The notes beneath the pieces were generated by a model. That model did no database searches, was not told the origin of the DNA, and saw only the letters and a program-made list of their open reading frames with translations. Made by a program: the position numbers and the translations under genes. Of a stretch of 42,271 nucleotides of DNA, positions 1 through 8,082 are shown piece by piece; position 1 is the first letter of the stretch, and each line of letters begins with the position of its first letter. Source of the stretch: Rhodothermus sp. (GTDB taxonomy: Bacteria; Bacteroidota; Rhodothermia; Rhodothermales; Rhodothermaceae); contig JALSJJ010000226.1 in NCBI GenBank assembly GCA_026989375.1, forward strand, positions 1 to 42,271, in the 5' to 3' direction.

Positions 1-2097
1 CAGCAGCGCAGCGTCCAGTGCCTGGGCATTCAGACGGGAATCCTGCAGGCTCAACACCATGCGGGCTTCTGCATCGTCCAGCGTAGCGCCTTGGAAAAAT
101 CCCTCGAAGGTTCCGTTGAGCAGGGAAGTCCAGGCAGGCGTGATCGCCTTCAGATCTACCCGTTCCAGCCGTCCTTGATCAATCTGCCAGTAGGGTCGCC
201 GGAGCAGCGGCCGGCCGCGCAGTCGGAAGACCACCCGTCCCGTTTCCAGTCCAATCTCAGGTGTAGCTGTAAGCCACCCGTGATCCATCTGAACCGGCAC
301 ACGTACCGGCGCCAGCCGGTACGGCCCGTAAAGCAGGCTGTCGAGTTCGAGAGCGGCTTCCAGTTGGAGCGTCTCAAGGGCCGTTCCTTTACCCCGCAAC
401 CGGAATCGCCCGCTGACCATACTGGGCAACGTGTCGCCCAGCAGGGCCGCCACGTCGATCTGCTCCAGCAGCAGATCGGGCACTTCGTAGGAAGGGATTG
501 CACTGCGGTGCAGTTGCCCACGACCCCGAATTCGTCCGCCGGCCAGTTGCGCGTTCAGGTCCAGACGCAGCGTGTCGCCATGTACCTGCACGGCCAGGCG
601 TCCCTCTTCGATCACCGCCCGGTTCAGGCGCGAGGGTTGCAGTGTCAGCTGGCCGTCCAAGTGTTCGGTCCCGGTCCCTTCGATCCAGAAGCGCAGGTTC
701 ACCTGCCCGGTCCAGCGCGGATCGTCCAGTAAACGCGCCGGGTTCAGGTCCTGGAGGCTACCAACAAGGCGAAACGAAGGGGTCTCGGCAAATGGACGGC
801 CCCGACCCGCCACCTGTAAGTGCGCCCCCTGCAGACCGGTCTGCGCCGTCAGCGTGCCCTCTCCTTGCCTGAAATGCATTCGAAGCTGGGTGGCTTCCAG
901 TGAATAGGCTCCCAGCCGTGCCTCAGGCATTTCCAGCATCACCGTTCCATCCAGAGCCTGGAGCGATGGGCCCTGCAGATCGGCCACGAGTTGCAGGTTG
1001 AGCTGACCGCTCGGCCCTCCGAAAAAGGAAGGGTCCAGGCGATTCAACTGCATGGCCGCCTGGTACCGTACAGGGCCATCTGTAAGGGGCGTGAAGGTAG
1101 CCGTCAACGTCAGTGTACTGCCTTCATCAGCGCGCAGGTTGGCCTGCACCTGGAGCAGCCGCCCCCTGCCCTGCACCGTCAGCAATCCCGCCACGGTTCG
1201 TTTCGGATCCGGAACAGAGGTAAAGGGCATCAGATCGTAAAGCGCCAGGGGACGTGCTTCCAGCCGAAACTGCACGGCCTCGACCTGTCCGGTATCGGCG
1301 GGAAGCAATAGCGTGCCGCTTCCTGCCACCTGGCTGCGCGTTGAAACGATCCGCAACGTGTCGAGCAAAAAACGCCGGTTGCGCAGCGCCAGGCGCGTCG
1401 TGATGCGCACCGAATCGGCCACGCCTGGCGGTTGCAGCATGGCTTCCAGTTGACGAATCAGGACCGAAGGCCATCCATCTGCCGGGAGACGCAACGAGTC
1501 GAGCTGTATGGTCAGGTGATGCAGCCGCCAGGTCGAGTCGGCCTCCGGGGGATAGAAGTGCAGCGTCGCCATTCCGTTGCGCAGCGTCAACTGATCAATC
1601 CAGAGGTCCGGTGCGCTGCTGGCTGTGGCAGGTGTGGTATCGGTTGAATCGGTTGCAGGTAGAAACAGACGTGCCAGATCCCAGGTGCTGTCGGCCTGCT
1701 GCGTCAGGTGCAGATAGGGCCGGACCAGGTGTACCCGTTGGAGATGCACGCGTCGTTGGAGCAGGGCTTCCGGGAGATAGGCGACCTCCAGCGTATCCAG
1801 GGCCAGCAGTGTGCGACCTGCTGAATCGCGCAGGGCTACGTCATAGAGTCGAAGGGTCCGCACGAAATTGCCCTGGAGCGTGCCGATTTCCAGCCGAGCG
1901 TCCCGTAGCCGCGCATTGACCTGGTGTTCGATCAACTGCCGCACCTGCTCACGCCCCCAGGAAGTCTGAAGGATCAGCAGCAACAGCCCTCCCAGTACCA
2001 CCAGTGTGCCCAACAGCAGCAGAAGCGCCCATCCGAGGCGACGCAACCACCGATGCAGAGACGATGTAGCAGACAGGGTGACCATGGATCCGGACAT
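1..2097 (-). CDS. tamB: TamB-like translocation and assembly module protein (partial, C-terminus beyond the left edge)
   Basis: The reverse strand is open from ATG 2095-2097 through position 1 with no stop, so only about 699 N-terminal residues are in the window. The translation has a short basic N-terminus, one hydrophobic anchor at about residues 18-45 (WALLLLLGTLVVLGGLLLLI), then long stretches of alternating polar and hydrophobic residues rich in GxL, LxLD and QVxG motifs. These are typical of the beta-rich AsmA/TamB (DUF490) bridge proteins that link inner and outer membranes and help deliver proteins or phospholipids. The start lies one base after the tamA-like stop codon, so the genes are probably translationally coupled. 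A second ATG (2083-2085, residue 5) is an alternative start. The diagnostic C-terminal DUF490 domain is not visible, so the call rests on architecture and on the adjacent Omp85 gene; another AsmA-like family is possible. Confidence 0.8.
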   Translation of the reverse strand, partial: MSGSMVTLSATSSLHRWLRRLGWALLLLLGTLVVLGGLLLLILQTSWGREQVRQLIEHQVNARLRDARLEIGTLQGNFVRTLRLYDVALRDSAGRTLLALDTLEVAYLPEALLQRRVHLQRVHLVRPYLHLTQQADSTWDLARLFLPATDSTDTTPATASSAPDLWIDQLTLRNGMATLHFYPPEADSTWRLHHLTIQLDSLRLPADGWPSVLIRQLEAMLQPPGVADSVRITTRLALRNRRFLLDTLRIVSTRSQVAGSGTLLLPADTGQVEAVQFRLEARPLALYDLMPFTSVPDPKRTVAGLLTVQGRGRLLQVQANLRADEGSTLTLTATFTPLTDGPVRYQAAMQLNRLDPSFFGGPSGQLNLQLVADLQGPSLQALDGTVMLEMPEARLGAYSLEATQLRMHFRQGEGTLTAQTGLQGAHLQVAGRGRPFAETPSFRLVGSLQDLNPARLLDDPRWTGQVNLRFWIEGTGTEHLDGQLTLQPSRLNRAVIEEGRLAVQVHGDTLRLDLNAQLAGGRIRGRGQLHRSAIPSYEVPDLLLEQIDVAALLGDTLPSMVSGRFRLRGKGTALETLQLEAALELDSLLYGPYRLAPVRVPVQMDHGWLTATPEIGLETGRVVFRLRGRPLLRRPYWQIDQGRLERVDLKAITPAWTSLLNGTFEGFFQGATLDDAEARMVLSLQDSRLNAQALDAALL

Positions 2098-2098
2098 T

Positions 2099-4207
2099 TC
2101 AGAACGTCTGGCCAATGCTCAGGTGCAGCCGGAAACGACGTTGCCAGTGGACCGCAGGGGGACGCTCGGTCAATCCCCGGCGGTAGCGGTACACATCGGC
2201 CGGGTTGCGCAGGTCTTCGTAGCTTGGATTCAGCTTGTAGGCCAGATCAAGCCGGATGAAGCCCGCAGGCGTCTGGTAGCGCAGGCCCACACCTGCAGCC
2301 CATCGAAAAGCCGTGGTGCGCAGGCGTAGGCGGTCCTGTCCGAGCTGGCCGCCATCCAGAAAGGCAGCCCCCTGCCAGTCACTGCTCAGCCCGGGGAGAC
2401 CAAAGCGTAGTTCGAGGTTGAGCATCAGTTTACGATTGCCCCCGATGGGCTCATAGTAAATCGTGGTATCCCCCCTGCTGATCTGCAGGCGGGTGATCTT
2501 GGGTCCGAGTTGCTGGAGGCCCCATCCGCGCACATCGCTGCTGCCACCGGCATAAAAAAGGATCGGATCAAAGCGATTCTCATAGCGCAGGCTATCAGCA
2601 CGCCCCAGGCGTCCGGCCAGCGCATCGCGGCTGCGTCCGAAGGGAAGCAGGCTACCCACCAACAGGCGTCCGGCCAGTAGGCTCCGACGAGTAAGGGGCA
2701 GGTACCCGATGAGCTCAGCGCCCACCCGATAGTACTCTACCTCCGAGCCAATCAGGCCGCCCCCCAGCTCGGCAAACGGTCGGACCAGATAGCCGCGACG
2801 TGGATTGAAATAGTTGTTCGTCCGTCCAAAGGTGGCGGTTACGGAGAGGATGCTTTTGTCGAACAGATCCCGGGTGCGGGTCGTGTCGCGTCGTTGCTGG
2901 GTGAGCTGCAACGCCCGGCTGAAGGCATGCTGCAGCGTAATGGTTCGAAACGGGTAAATCTCGTAGAACAGCGTGGTGTTCAGCCCGAACTCGCGGGTAT
3001 TGATCTGCAGAGGTTCGTTGCTGTCTTCCAGCAGGGGGTCGCGCTGGTATTCTAAGAACGGTGAGAGCAACAGCTCCATCCGTCGAGAAAACAGATAGGG
3101 CTGACGAAACAGAGCGCTGAAGCGAAATACCCTGGGCGGCGGCGTGCCGGGTCCACGTCGGGCCAGCAGGCCGGTCTGTGCGACCACGTGCAGCGTAAGC
3201 GTACGCGCATCGCCCAGAAAATTGCGGTGCGTCCAGCGCACTTCGGCGCCCAGGCCTTCACTGCGCCCGAACCCTCCCTGCAGCACCAGAAACCGCAACG
3301 CCGACTCGGCCACCCGGTAGCGTACCGTTACCGTACTGTCGCGTGGCTGGGACGGAATGTCGGCCAGCGCCACCCGGAAAATCTCCAGCCCGAAAAGCTG
3401 TCGCTGCCCTTCCACCACCTTCCGCTGCGAGAACACGTCGCCTTCCCGAAAGGGAAGCTCCCGGCGCAACACCCGATCGCTCACCCGACGGTTGCCCTCT
3501 ATGTGAATTTCCCAGAAATATCCCCGAGGACCCGTATCCACGATAAACCGCAGGTCCACGGTATTAAAGACCGAATCGATTCGAGCCTCCGAGTGCACGC
3601 GCGCAAAGGCATACCCCCGGTCCCGAAACCAGTTCAGCACAGCATCCTGGATTTCTATGCGACGCGCTTCGGTGTAGCGCTCTCCCACGCGAAAGGCAAT
3701 CCGGTCCCGAAACCGCCGCCAACGTTCGCGCAATCCGGAATCCAGCGTACTTATCAGATAGCGCCCCTCAGGATCGTAAAACCCGACATCTTGAATAACC
3801 AGAGGCGGGCCTTCGCGGATGCTCAGCACAATGTGGATCGTGTTGCGCGCTGTGTCGAGCTGCGAAGCCGGATACGTAATTTCAGTATGCAGAAAACCGT
3901 TGCGGGCATAGAAGCGCCGCAATCGCACCACATCGCGGGCCAGCTCTATCGGGTCGAACCGGTAGCGTGTGGGCGCCATAAAGGGCAACCAGCGCTTCAC
4001 TTGATCCCACCAGGATGGCGCCTGCAAGACCATCTGCGCCCGGAGCTGGTCTTCCTCAAACGTCTGCGTATCTACGAACCGAAACGAGATGGCCCGAATC
4101 GTCGTGCGTTCATTGACCAGCCACAATGGAGCCTGCGCCAGCAATGAACGCGTCAGGCCCGTAAGCAGTACAGCAACTACTCCGATGCGAAGGCACTGCC
4201 ACCTCAT
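2099..4207 (-). CDS. tamA: Omp85-family outer membrane assembly protein (TamA/BamA-like)
   Basis: 702 residues. It starts with a signal peptide (about residues 1-25, ending SLLAQA), followed by POTRA-like modules (about 35-310; for example FYARNGFLHTEITY, RDRGYAFARVHSEA and the repeat around IHIEGNRRVSDRVLRRELPF). The second half is a beta-barrel with Omp85 features: GxGxRSEGLGAEVRW near its start, FYAGGSSDVRGWG (the conserved RGW/RGY-type loop-6 motif) and a C-terminal strand ending in phenylalanine (LSIGQTF). It should sit in the outer membrane and insert or export proteins or lipids. Pairing with a TamB-like gene one base downstream suggests TamA rather than the essential BamA, but Bacteroidota-lineage TamA proteins resemble BamA closely. 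Its ATG overlaps the upstream yihY-like stop in an ATGA arrangement, which supports one operon. Confidence 0.86.
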   Translation of the reverse strand: MRWQCLRIGVVAVLLTGLTRSLLAQAPLWLVNERTTIRAISFRFVDTQTFEEDQLRAQMVLQAPSWWDQVKRWLPFMAPTRYRFDPIELARDVVRLRRFYARNGFLHTEITYPASQLDTARNTIHIVLSIREGPPLVIQDVGFYDPEGRYLISTLDSGLRERWRRFRDRIAFRVGERYTEARRIEIQDAVLNWFRDRGYAFARVHSEARIDSVFNTVDLRFIVDTGPRGYFWEIHIEGNRRVSDRVLRRELPFREGDVFSQRKVVEGQRQLFGLEIFRVALADIPSQPRDSTVTVRYRVAESALRFLVLQGGFGRSEGLGAEVRWTHRNFLGDARTLTLHVVAQTGLLARRGPGTPPPRVFRFSALFRQPYLFSRRMELLLSPFLEYQRDPLLEDSNEPLQINTREFGLNTTLFYEIYPFRTITLQHAFSRALQLTQQRRDTTRTRDLFDKSILSVTATFGRTNNYFNPRRGYLVRPFAELGGGLIGSEVEYYRVGAELIGYLPLTRRSLLAGRLLVGSLLPFGRSRDALAGRLGRADSLRYENRFDPILFYAGGSSDVRGWGLQQLGPKITRLQISRGDTTIYYEPIGGNRKLMLNLELRFGLPGLSSDWQGAAFLDGGQLGQDRLRLRTTAFRWAAGVGLRYQTPAGFIRLDLAYKLNPSYEDLRNPADVYRYRRGLTERPPAVHWQRRFRLHLSIGQTF

Positions 4208-5172
4208 GCGTCTACCTCAGAAAGAGCTGTGGGGACCGAAGCTTCTTGACGGCCACGCTGGCGTTTTTCGTACAGGAGCACCAGCAGCGCTCCCAGAATA
4301 AACACCACGCCAGAATAATACACCCAGAAGCCGAACGCCAGAACCAAGCCAAATACCCGTCCGATGGCCGAAAGGCCACTATTTGCAAAGCGTTCAAAAA
4401 AAGCAGAACGTGCCGCGTAGAAAGCAAAGGCCGTCTTGGCTGCATCCCACAACAGGGCGGCCACAATGGCTCCAAACAATGCCCCTCGGACAGGCGGCCG
4501 GGGCTTGGGGGTGAAATAGTAGAGCTGAAAAAACATCGCCAGACTGAGCAGAAACGGAATCAGGACCCCCAGCACCTGAAGCAACTGACGCCATCCCTCC
4601 CGCACCCATACATAGTCGAGCCGAAGGCGATGCAACCACTCGAACCCGGCCGCATTGATCGTCTGGATCATTAAAGAAACACCAAATGTCAACAAAAACA
4701 GTCCACCGACCTGCACCATCATGCGCAGGTCGAAAAGATATCCATGCCAGATAGAGCGCCCCTGGTGCCACGGCTCATCAAACACCTGACTCAACACCCC
4801 ACGCAGCGTGGTAAACAGGGTCATGGTGGCGTATAGCAAGCCCAAGATGCCGATCAAGGTAAAGGTGCCGCTGGCCCGCTGTAGCTGCTCCAGAAACTGC
4901 AGAAGCTGATCGCTCTGATAGGCAGGCAGAAAATCCCGGATAAAACGGGCTACAGTCTGGAACGGGCGCTCCTGCTGCAGGATATGGCCCAGCACACCCG
5001 TGGCCAGCACCAGCACAGGTACGATGGTAACCAGCACCTTGAACGCAATAGCCTGTGCCCAGAGAAAGACCGGCTTACGGTCCAGCAGATGATAAAGCCC
5101 TACCAGATAGTAGCGGAGCGTCTGCCAGACGCGTCGACATCCTCCCCGAAAAGCCTCCCATCGAAGCCGCAT
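4204..5172 (-). CDS. YihY/virulence factor BrkB family inner membrane protein
   Basis: 322 residues with about six predicted transmembrane segments: near 38-60 (FKVLVTIVPVLVLATGVLG), 110-130, 155-175, 200-225, 235-260 and 265-290. The N-terminal amphipathic part, the GLLYATMTLFTTLRGVLSQVF segment and the loop with FTPKPRPPVRGALFGA match the YihY/BrkB family, once misnamed ribonuclease BN. The molecular function is not settled; a role in envelope integrity or lipid transport is plausible. It is the first gene of the yihY-tamA-tamB run and overlaps tamA by four bases. That neighbourhood fits an envelope-biogenesis role, which is an inference. The C-terminus is a charged tail of about 25 residues. 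No strong ribosome binding site is seen before ATG 5170-5172. Confidence 0.85.
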   Translation of the reverse strand: MRLRWEAFRGGCRRVWQTLRYYLVGLYHLLDRKPVFLWAQAIAFKVLVTIVPVLVLATGVLGHILQQERPFQTVARFIRDFLPAYQSDQLLQFLEQLQRASGTFTLIGILGLLYATMTLFTTLRGVLSQVFDEPWHQGRSIWHGYLFDLRMMVQVGGLFLLTFGVSLMIQTINAAGFEWLHRLRLDYVWVREGWRQLLQVLGVLIPFLLSLAMFFQLYYFTPKPRPPVRGALFGAIVAALLWDAAKTAFAFYAARSAFFERFANSGLSAIGRVFGLVLAFGFWVYYSGVVFILGALLVLLYEKRQRGRQEASVPTALSEVDA

Positions 5173-5430
5173 GCCAGCAGCAAGCCGGGTTCTGGAGATC
5201 AGATAGCGTCAGGCTAAAGCCAGTCGAACAAACGAGTTCCGAAATGCTCCGTCAAGCCTGCTTTCAGTTCTGGAGATAGCTGCTGCCTCCGTTTTCTTTT
5301 TTTCCTTCAGAAGCCCTGTCTTGCCAGTCGCTTGGCACCGCATTCCTGGCCAGGCTGCTTCGCAACAGAATGCGCTTATTGGTAAGTCCGGCCAGTATGG
5401 AGCCTGGCAAATGCCATATCCTAAAAAACA
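5173..5430. other. Intergenic segment upstream of the yihY-like gene
   Basis: Non-coding stretch between the yihY-like start and the first repeat copy. It contains a pyrimidine-rich run (about 5288-5310, TTTTCTTTTTTTCC). Two spaced copies of TTCTGGAGAT occur at about 5189-5198 and 5268-5277, which may be a decayed direct repeat. The promoter of the yihY-tamA-tamB operon must lie here or within the repeat array, but I cannot place it. Confidence 0.4.
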
Positions 5431-6194
5431 AGCTGCCGCGAAGCGACGGAGGGGGTGCTTGCTTTCGGGTAGGGCACGGGCGTACGGAGTAGTGGCGATA
5501 GTGGCGAGTCCCCTCCCCTGCCTCCCTCTCCAACGGGAAGAGGGAACGCAAGAAAAAAAGCTTTGCCAGAAATTGTGCAAGCGCGCTGAAGTAGACGCTA
5601 CGAGACCAACCAGAAGCTCTGCTCCCCTTGGAAGGGGGAGCTGTCGCAAAGCGACGGAGGAGGTGCCTGTGAAAGGCAGCACTGCCCCCAGAAACCGTGC
5701 AGCGACCAGATCGGCGGCCAGGGTGGAACCCCTCCCCCTGTCCCCCTCCCCGGAGGGGAGGGGGAACTCACAAATACCTGCAGGCCTGCTACTCAGCGGC
5801 CGCGTCAAATCTGCCAGTAGTCCAGAAACCAGAAGCTCTGCTCCCCCTTCCAGGGGGAGCTGGCCCGAAGGGCCTGAGGGGGTGTCTGTTGGAAAACAGC
5901 GTTGTGCTCAAAAACGGCTCGGCGGCTGAATCAGTAGAGATGTTTTGAGCCCCTCCCCCTGTCCCCCTCCCCAGAGGGGAGAGGGAACTCAAGGAAAAAA
6001 GCTTTGCTGGACATCTGGCGTAGGCACCGGAGTAAGCCTTGCCGTGGCCAACCAGAAGCTCTGCTCCCCCTCTCAGGGGGAGCTGGCCCGAAGGGCCTGA
6101 GGGGGTCCTCTGTCGAAAAAGGCTGCACAACCGCTGAACCCACAAACTTTACTCCTCCTCCCAGCGGGAACTGCCGCAAAGAGCGGAGGGGATT
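5431..6194. repeat. Composite palindromic repeat array, about 220 bp period
   Basis: Two repeat types alternate. Type A (full copies at 5610-5665, 5829-5884 and 6052-6106; partial copies at 5431-5457 and about 6152-6194) begins CCAGAAGCTCTGCTCC. It contains two small hairpins: CTCCCCCTTCCAGGGGGAG, then GGCCCGAAGGGCC or the variant CGCAAAGCG, and ends near GAGGGGGTG. Type B (5510-5551, 5729-5769, 5950-5990) begins CCCCTCCCCTG or CCCCTCCCCCTG and ends near GAGGGAACTC. A starts are 219 and 223 bp apart and B starts 219 and 221 bp apart, so the unit is B-spacer-A-spacer. The spacers after B1 and B3 share an A-run followed by GCTTTGC. No protein gene is supported here. Such palindromes resemble dispersed extragenic repeats seen in many bacteria. 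Confidence 0.85.
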
Positions 6195-6275
6195 TACTAA
6201 CGATGCCAAATTCGCAATTCCATACTTCCTCTGCCGTGAGGAGACGGTCTCCGGCAGCAATGGCTTTACTTTTTA

Positions 6276-6560
6276 ACCAAGTCTATGCCCTAAGAGAAGG
6301 GGATCTAAGGTATCACCCGTGAGGGCGTTAACAGGTAGTTGGTTCGGACATAGATTATTGTCATGAGAAAGAGCTCATCGACCTTATGGGTGATAGGGGC
6401 GGATCGACCCGAACGTAAGCCTGTGGAGAGGGACCTGGCGGGGCACTCTCAGAAGGAAGTGTTAGCCCACCATCGTTGAAGCAGGAATTCCCCTGTCGGT
6501 CTTCCGGGTGGGATTATATTCCCTGCCGGCAGCTCCTTCCGTAAGGAAGGAGCGGTTCAC
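6276..6560 (+). ncRNA. Orphan omega-RNA-like block / right end of an IS200/IS605 (IS1341-type) element without tnpB
   Basis: This block differs from the palindromic repeats before it. It carries the string GTTGAAGCAGGAATTCCCC (6473-6491), which I recognise as the kind of conserved stretch found just past tnpB genes in many IS200/IS605 elements, where the omega-RNA (reRNA) scaffold lies. Near the 3' end is a perfect 9-bp hairpin with a GTAA loop (6532-6553), then GGTTCAC (6554-6560). A subterminal hairpin and a short terminal cleavage motif are what the right end of such an element looks like. An in-frame tail from 6363 to 6476 reads like a decayed tnpB C-terminal extension (VIGADRPERKPVERDLAG), but in-frame stops at 6351 and 6336 cut it off. 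No TnpB zinc finger or RuvC sequence exists upstream. If transcribed on plus, the guide would begin at about 6561 (GTGCCTGCGAAC). The left boundary is a guess. Confidence 0.5.
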
Positions 6561-6646
6561 GTGCCTGCGAACTAAACCATGCGACACCGAATGGCTTTTC
6601 GCAGAGTTCAGAGAAAGATCTGCTACGCTGCAAGCAGCAAGGTAGC

Positions 6647-7906
6647 CTATGCACTGGCACGCCGTTCTTCGTAGATCGGAGCTTCCCCGTAGCGGACCGT
6701 CGCGGCCGTGATGCGGCATACGCCTACCTGGGGTATCGTGTGTATGTTGAACATGATATCCAGCATGACCTCTTCCATGACCGCCCGTAGGCCACGTGCT
6801 CCGGTGCCCAGCTCCTTGGCTCGCTCGACAATGGCGTGCAGGGCCTCCTCCTCGAAAATCAACTCGATACCGTCCAGAGCAAACAGCTTCTGATACTGGC
6901 GTACCAGTGCATTCCGGGGTTCGGTCAGAATACGCCGGAGCGCTTCGTCCGAAAGCGCCTCCAGCGGTGTAATAACCGGCAGACGGCCGATGAACTCGGG
7001 AATCAGGCCAAATTTGAGCAGATCATCGGGCTCAACATAGTAAAAAATGCGCGGGTCCCGGGGATCGACACGTTTACCCTCCGACGCAAAAAAGCCAATT
7101 GACGAAGTTGAAAGACGGTGCGCAATGATCTCCTCCAACCCCTCAAATGCCCCCCCGCAGATAAACAGAATATTGCGCGTATCGATGTTGATCAGGTTCT
7201 GCTCCGGGTGCTTGCGTCCGCCCTTTGGCGGCACCCCGGCAATCGTGCCCTCCAGAATCTTCAACAGGGCCTGCTGCACACCTTCGCCCGAAACGTCCCG
7301 CGTAATGGAGGGGCTGTCGCTCTTGCGTGCAATCTTGTCGATCTCGTCAATGTAGACAATGCCCTGCTCGGCCCGCTCCACGTTGAAGTCGGCCGCATGC
7401 AGCAGATGCGCCAGAATGCTTTCGACATCTTCTCCCACGTACCCCGCTTCGGTCAGCGCCGTGGCATCGGAAATCGAAAACGGCACGTCAAGAATGCGAG
7501 CCAAGGTGCGCGCCAGCAGCGTCTTGCCCGTACCGGTCGGACCAATCAGCAGGATATTGGATTTTTCAAGCTCAACATCGTCGTAGTCAGCCAGGTAATG
7601 CTGGCTATCGATACGCTTGTAGTGGTTGTAAACGGCTACAGCCAGCGTTTTTTTGGCGCGCTCCTGGCCAACTACGTACTCGTCGAGTGCGGCTTTGATT
7701 TCTGGAGGCGTCAACCGCCGTCGGCGTGCCTGAGGGCGACGACGGGCCGCTGCATGCGCCATCAGATCGTTGCGTACAATCCCGGCCGCATCGTGAATGC
7801 ATCGGTCACAGATGTACACCTCATTGGGACCGGCCACCATAGAAAGGACTTCGTGGGTTGTTCGCCCACAGAACGAACAGCGAATTGTGTCGTCACTTCG
7901 ACGCAT
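6647..7906 (-). CDS. clpX: ATP-dependent Clp protease ATP-binding subunit ClpX
   Basis: 419 residues from ATG 7904-7906. This start is preferred over an upstream in-frame ATG at 7994-7996 because it begins directly at the zinc-binding domain and has an AGGGAAG Shine-Dalgarno-like sequence. Features in order: N-terminal C4 zinc finger (C10, C13, C33, C36); Walker A GPTGTGKT; pore loop AGYVGEDVE; Walker [20 protein letters not shown] (RKH loop); the ClpP-docking tripeptide IGF in [12 protein letters not shown]; and the sensor-2 region [19 protein letters not shown]. It is a hexameric AAA+ unfoldase that feeds proteins to ClpP. Unusually it is not next to tig-clpP, which lie about 28 kb away on the opposite strand. 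Its 3' end abuts the transposon-like block. A small inverted repeat at 6622-6646 (GCTAC..GTAGC around GCTGC..GCAGC) overlaps the stop end, but it lacks a clean T-tract. Confidence 0.97.
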   Translation of the reverse strand: MRRSDDTIRCSFCGRTTHEVLSMVAGPNEVYICDRCIHDAAGIVRNDLMAHAAARRRPQARRRRLTPPEIKAALDEYVVGQERAKKTLAVAVYNHYKRIDSQHYLADYDDVELEKSNILLIGPTGTGKTLLARTLARILDVPFSISDATALTEAGYVGEDVESILAHLLHAADFNVERAEQGIVYIDEIDKIARKSDSPSITRDVSGEGVQQALLKILEGTIAGVPPKGGRKHPEQNLINIDTRNILFICGGAFEGLEEIIAHRLSTSSIGFFASEGKRVDPRDPRIFYYVEPDDLLKFGLIPEFIGRLPVITPLEALSDEALRRILTEPRNALVRQYQKLFALDGIELIFEEEALHAIVERAKELGTGARGLRAVMEEVMLDIMFNIHTIPQVGVCRITAATVRYGEAPIYEERRASA

Positions 7907-8082
7907 TAGCTTCCCTGATTGCCTGATCAGACGGCACCTTAATGCTATGGTAAGAATATCGGCACCTTTACGCAACCTCTTCAATCGTCGGAACAAAACC
8001 CGTGTTCATGGAGGCGCGTTAAGGAACAGCTCAGCGTACGAGCTCCTTCTTTTCCCAATCCTGGATTCATCGTCATGCAGGA

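Noticed and set aside
498..907. Small plus-strand frames near the left edge
   Set aside because: They lie opposite the continuous tamB-like frame and show low-complexity Arg/Ser/Pro translations.
3188..4147. A 319-codon plus-strand frame
   Set aside because: It lies wholly within the tamA-like gene, opposite strand, and its translation has no domain pattern.
5209..6276. Several overlapping open frames of 60-200 codons in the repeat region
   Set aside because: They consist of translated palindromic repeats (strings like PLPSGEGDRGRG), overlap each other in many frames and have no homology-like pattern.
6450..6560. Group II intron end (domain V-like hairpin)
   Set aside because: The hairpin at 6532-6553 lacks the conserved domain V sequence and no reverse transcriptase is near; the transposon right-end reading fits better.
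6647..7996. Longer clpX start at 7994-7996
   Set aside because: It would add 30 residues before the zinc-binding domain without a family match; the ATG at 7904-7906 has a better ribosome binding site and position.
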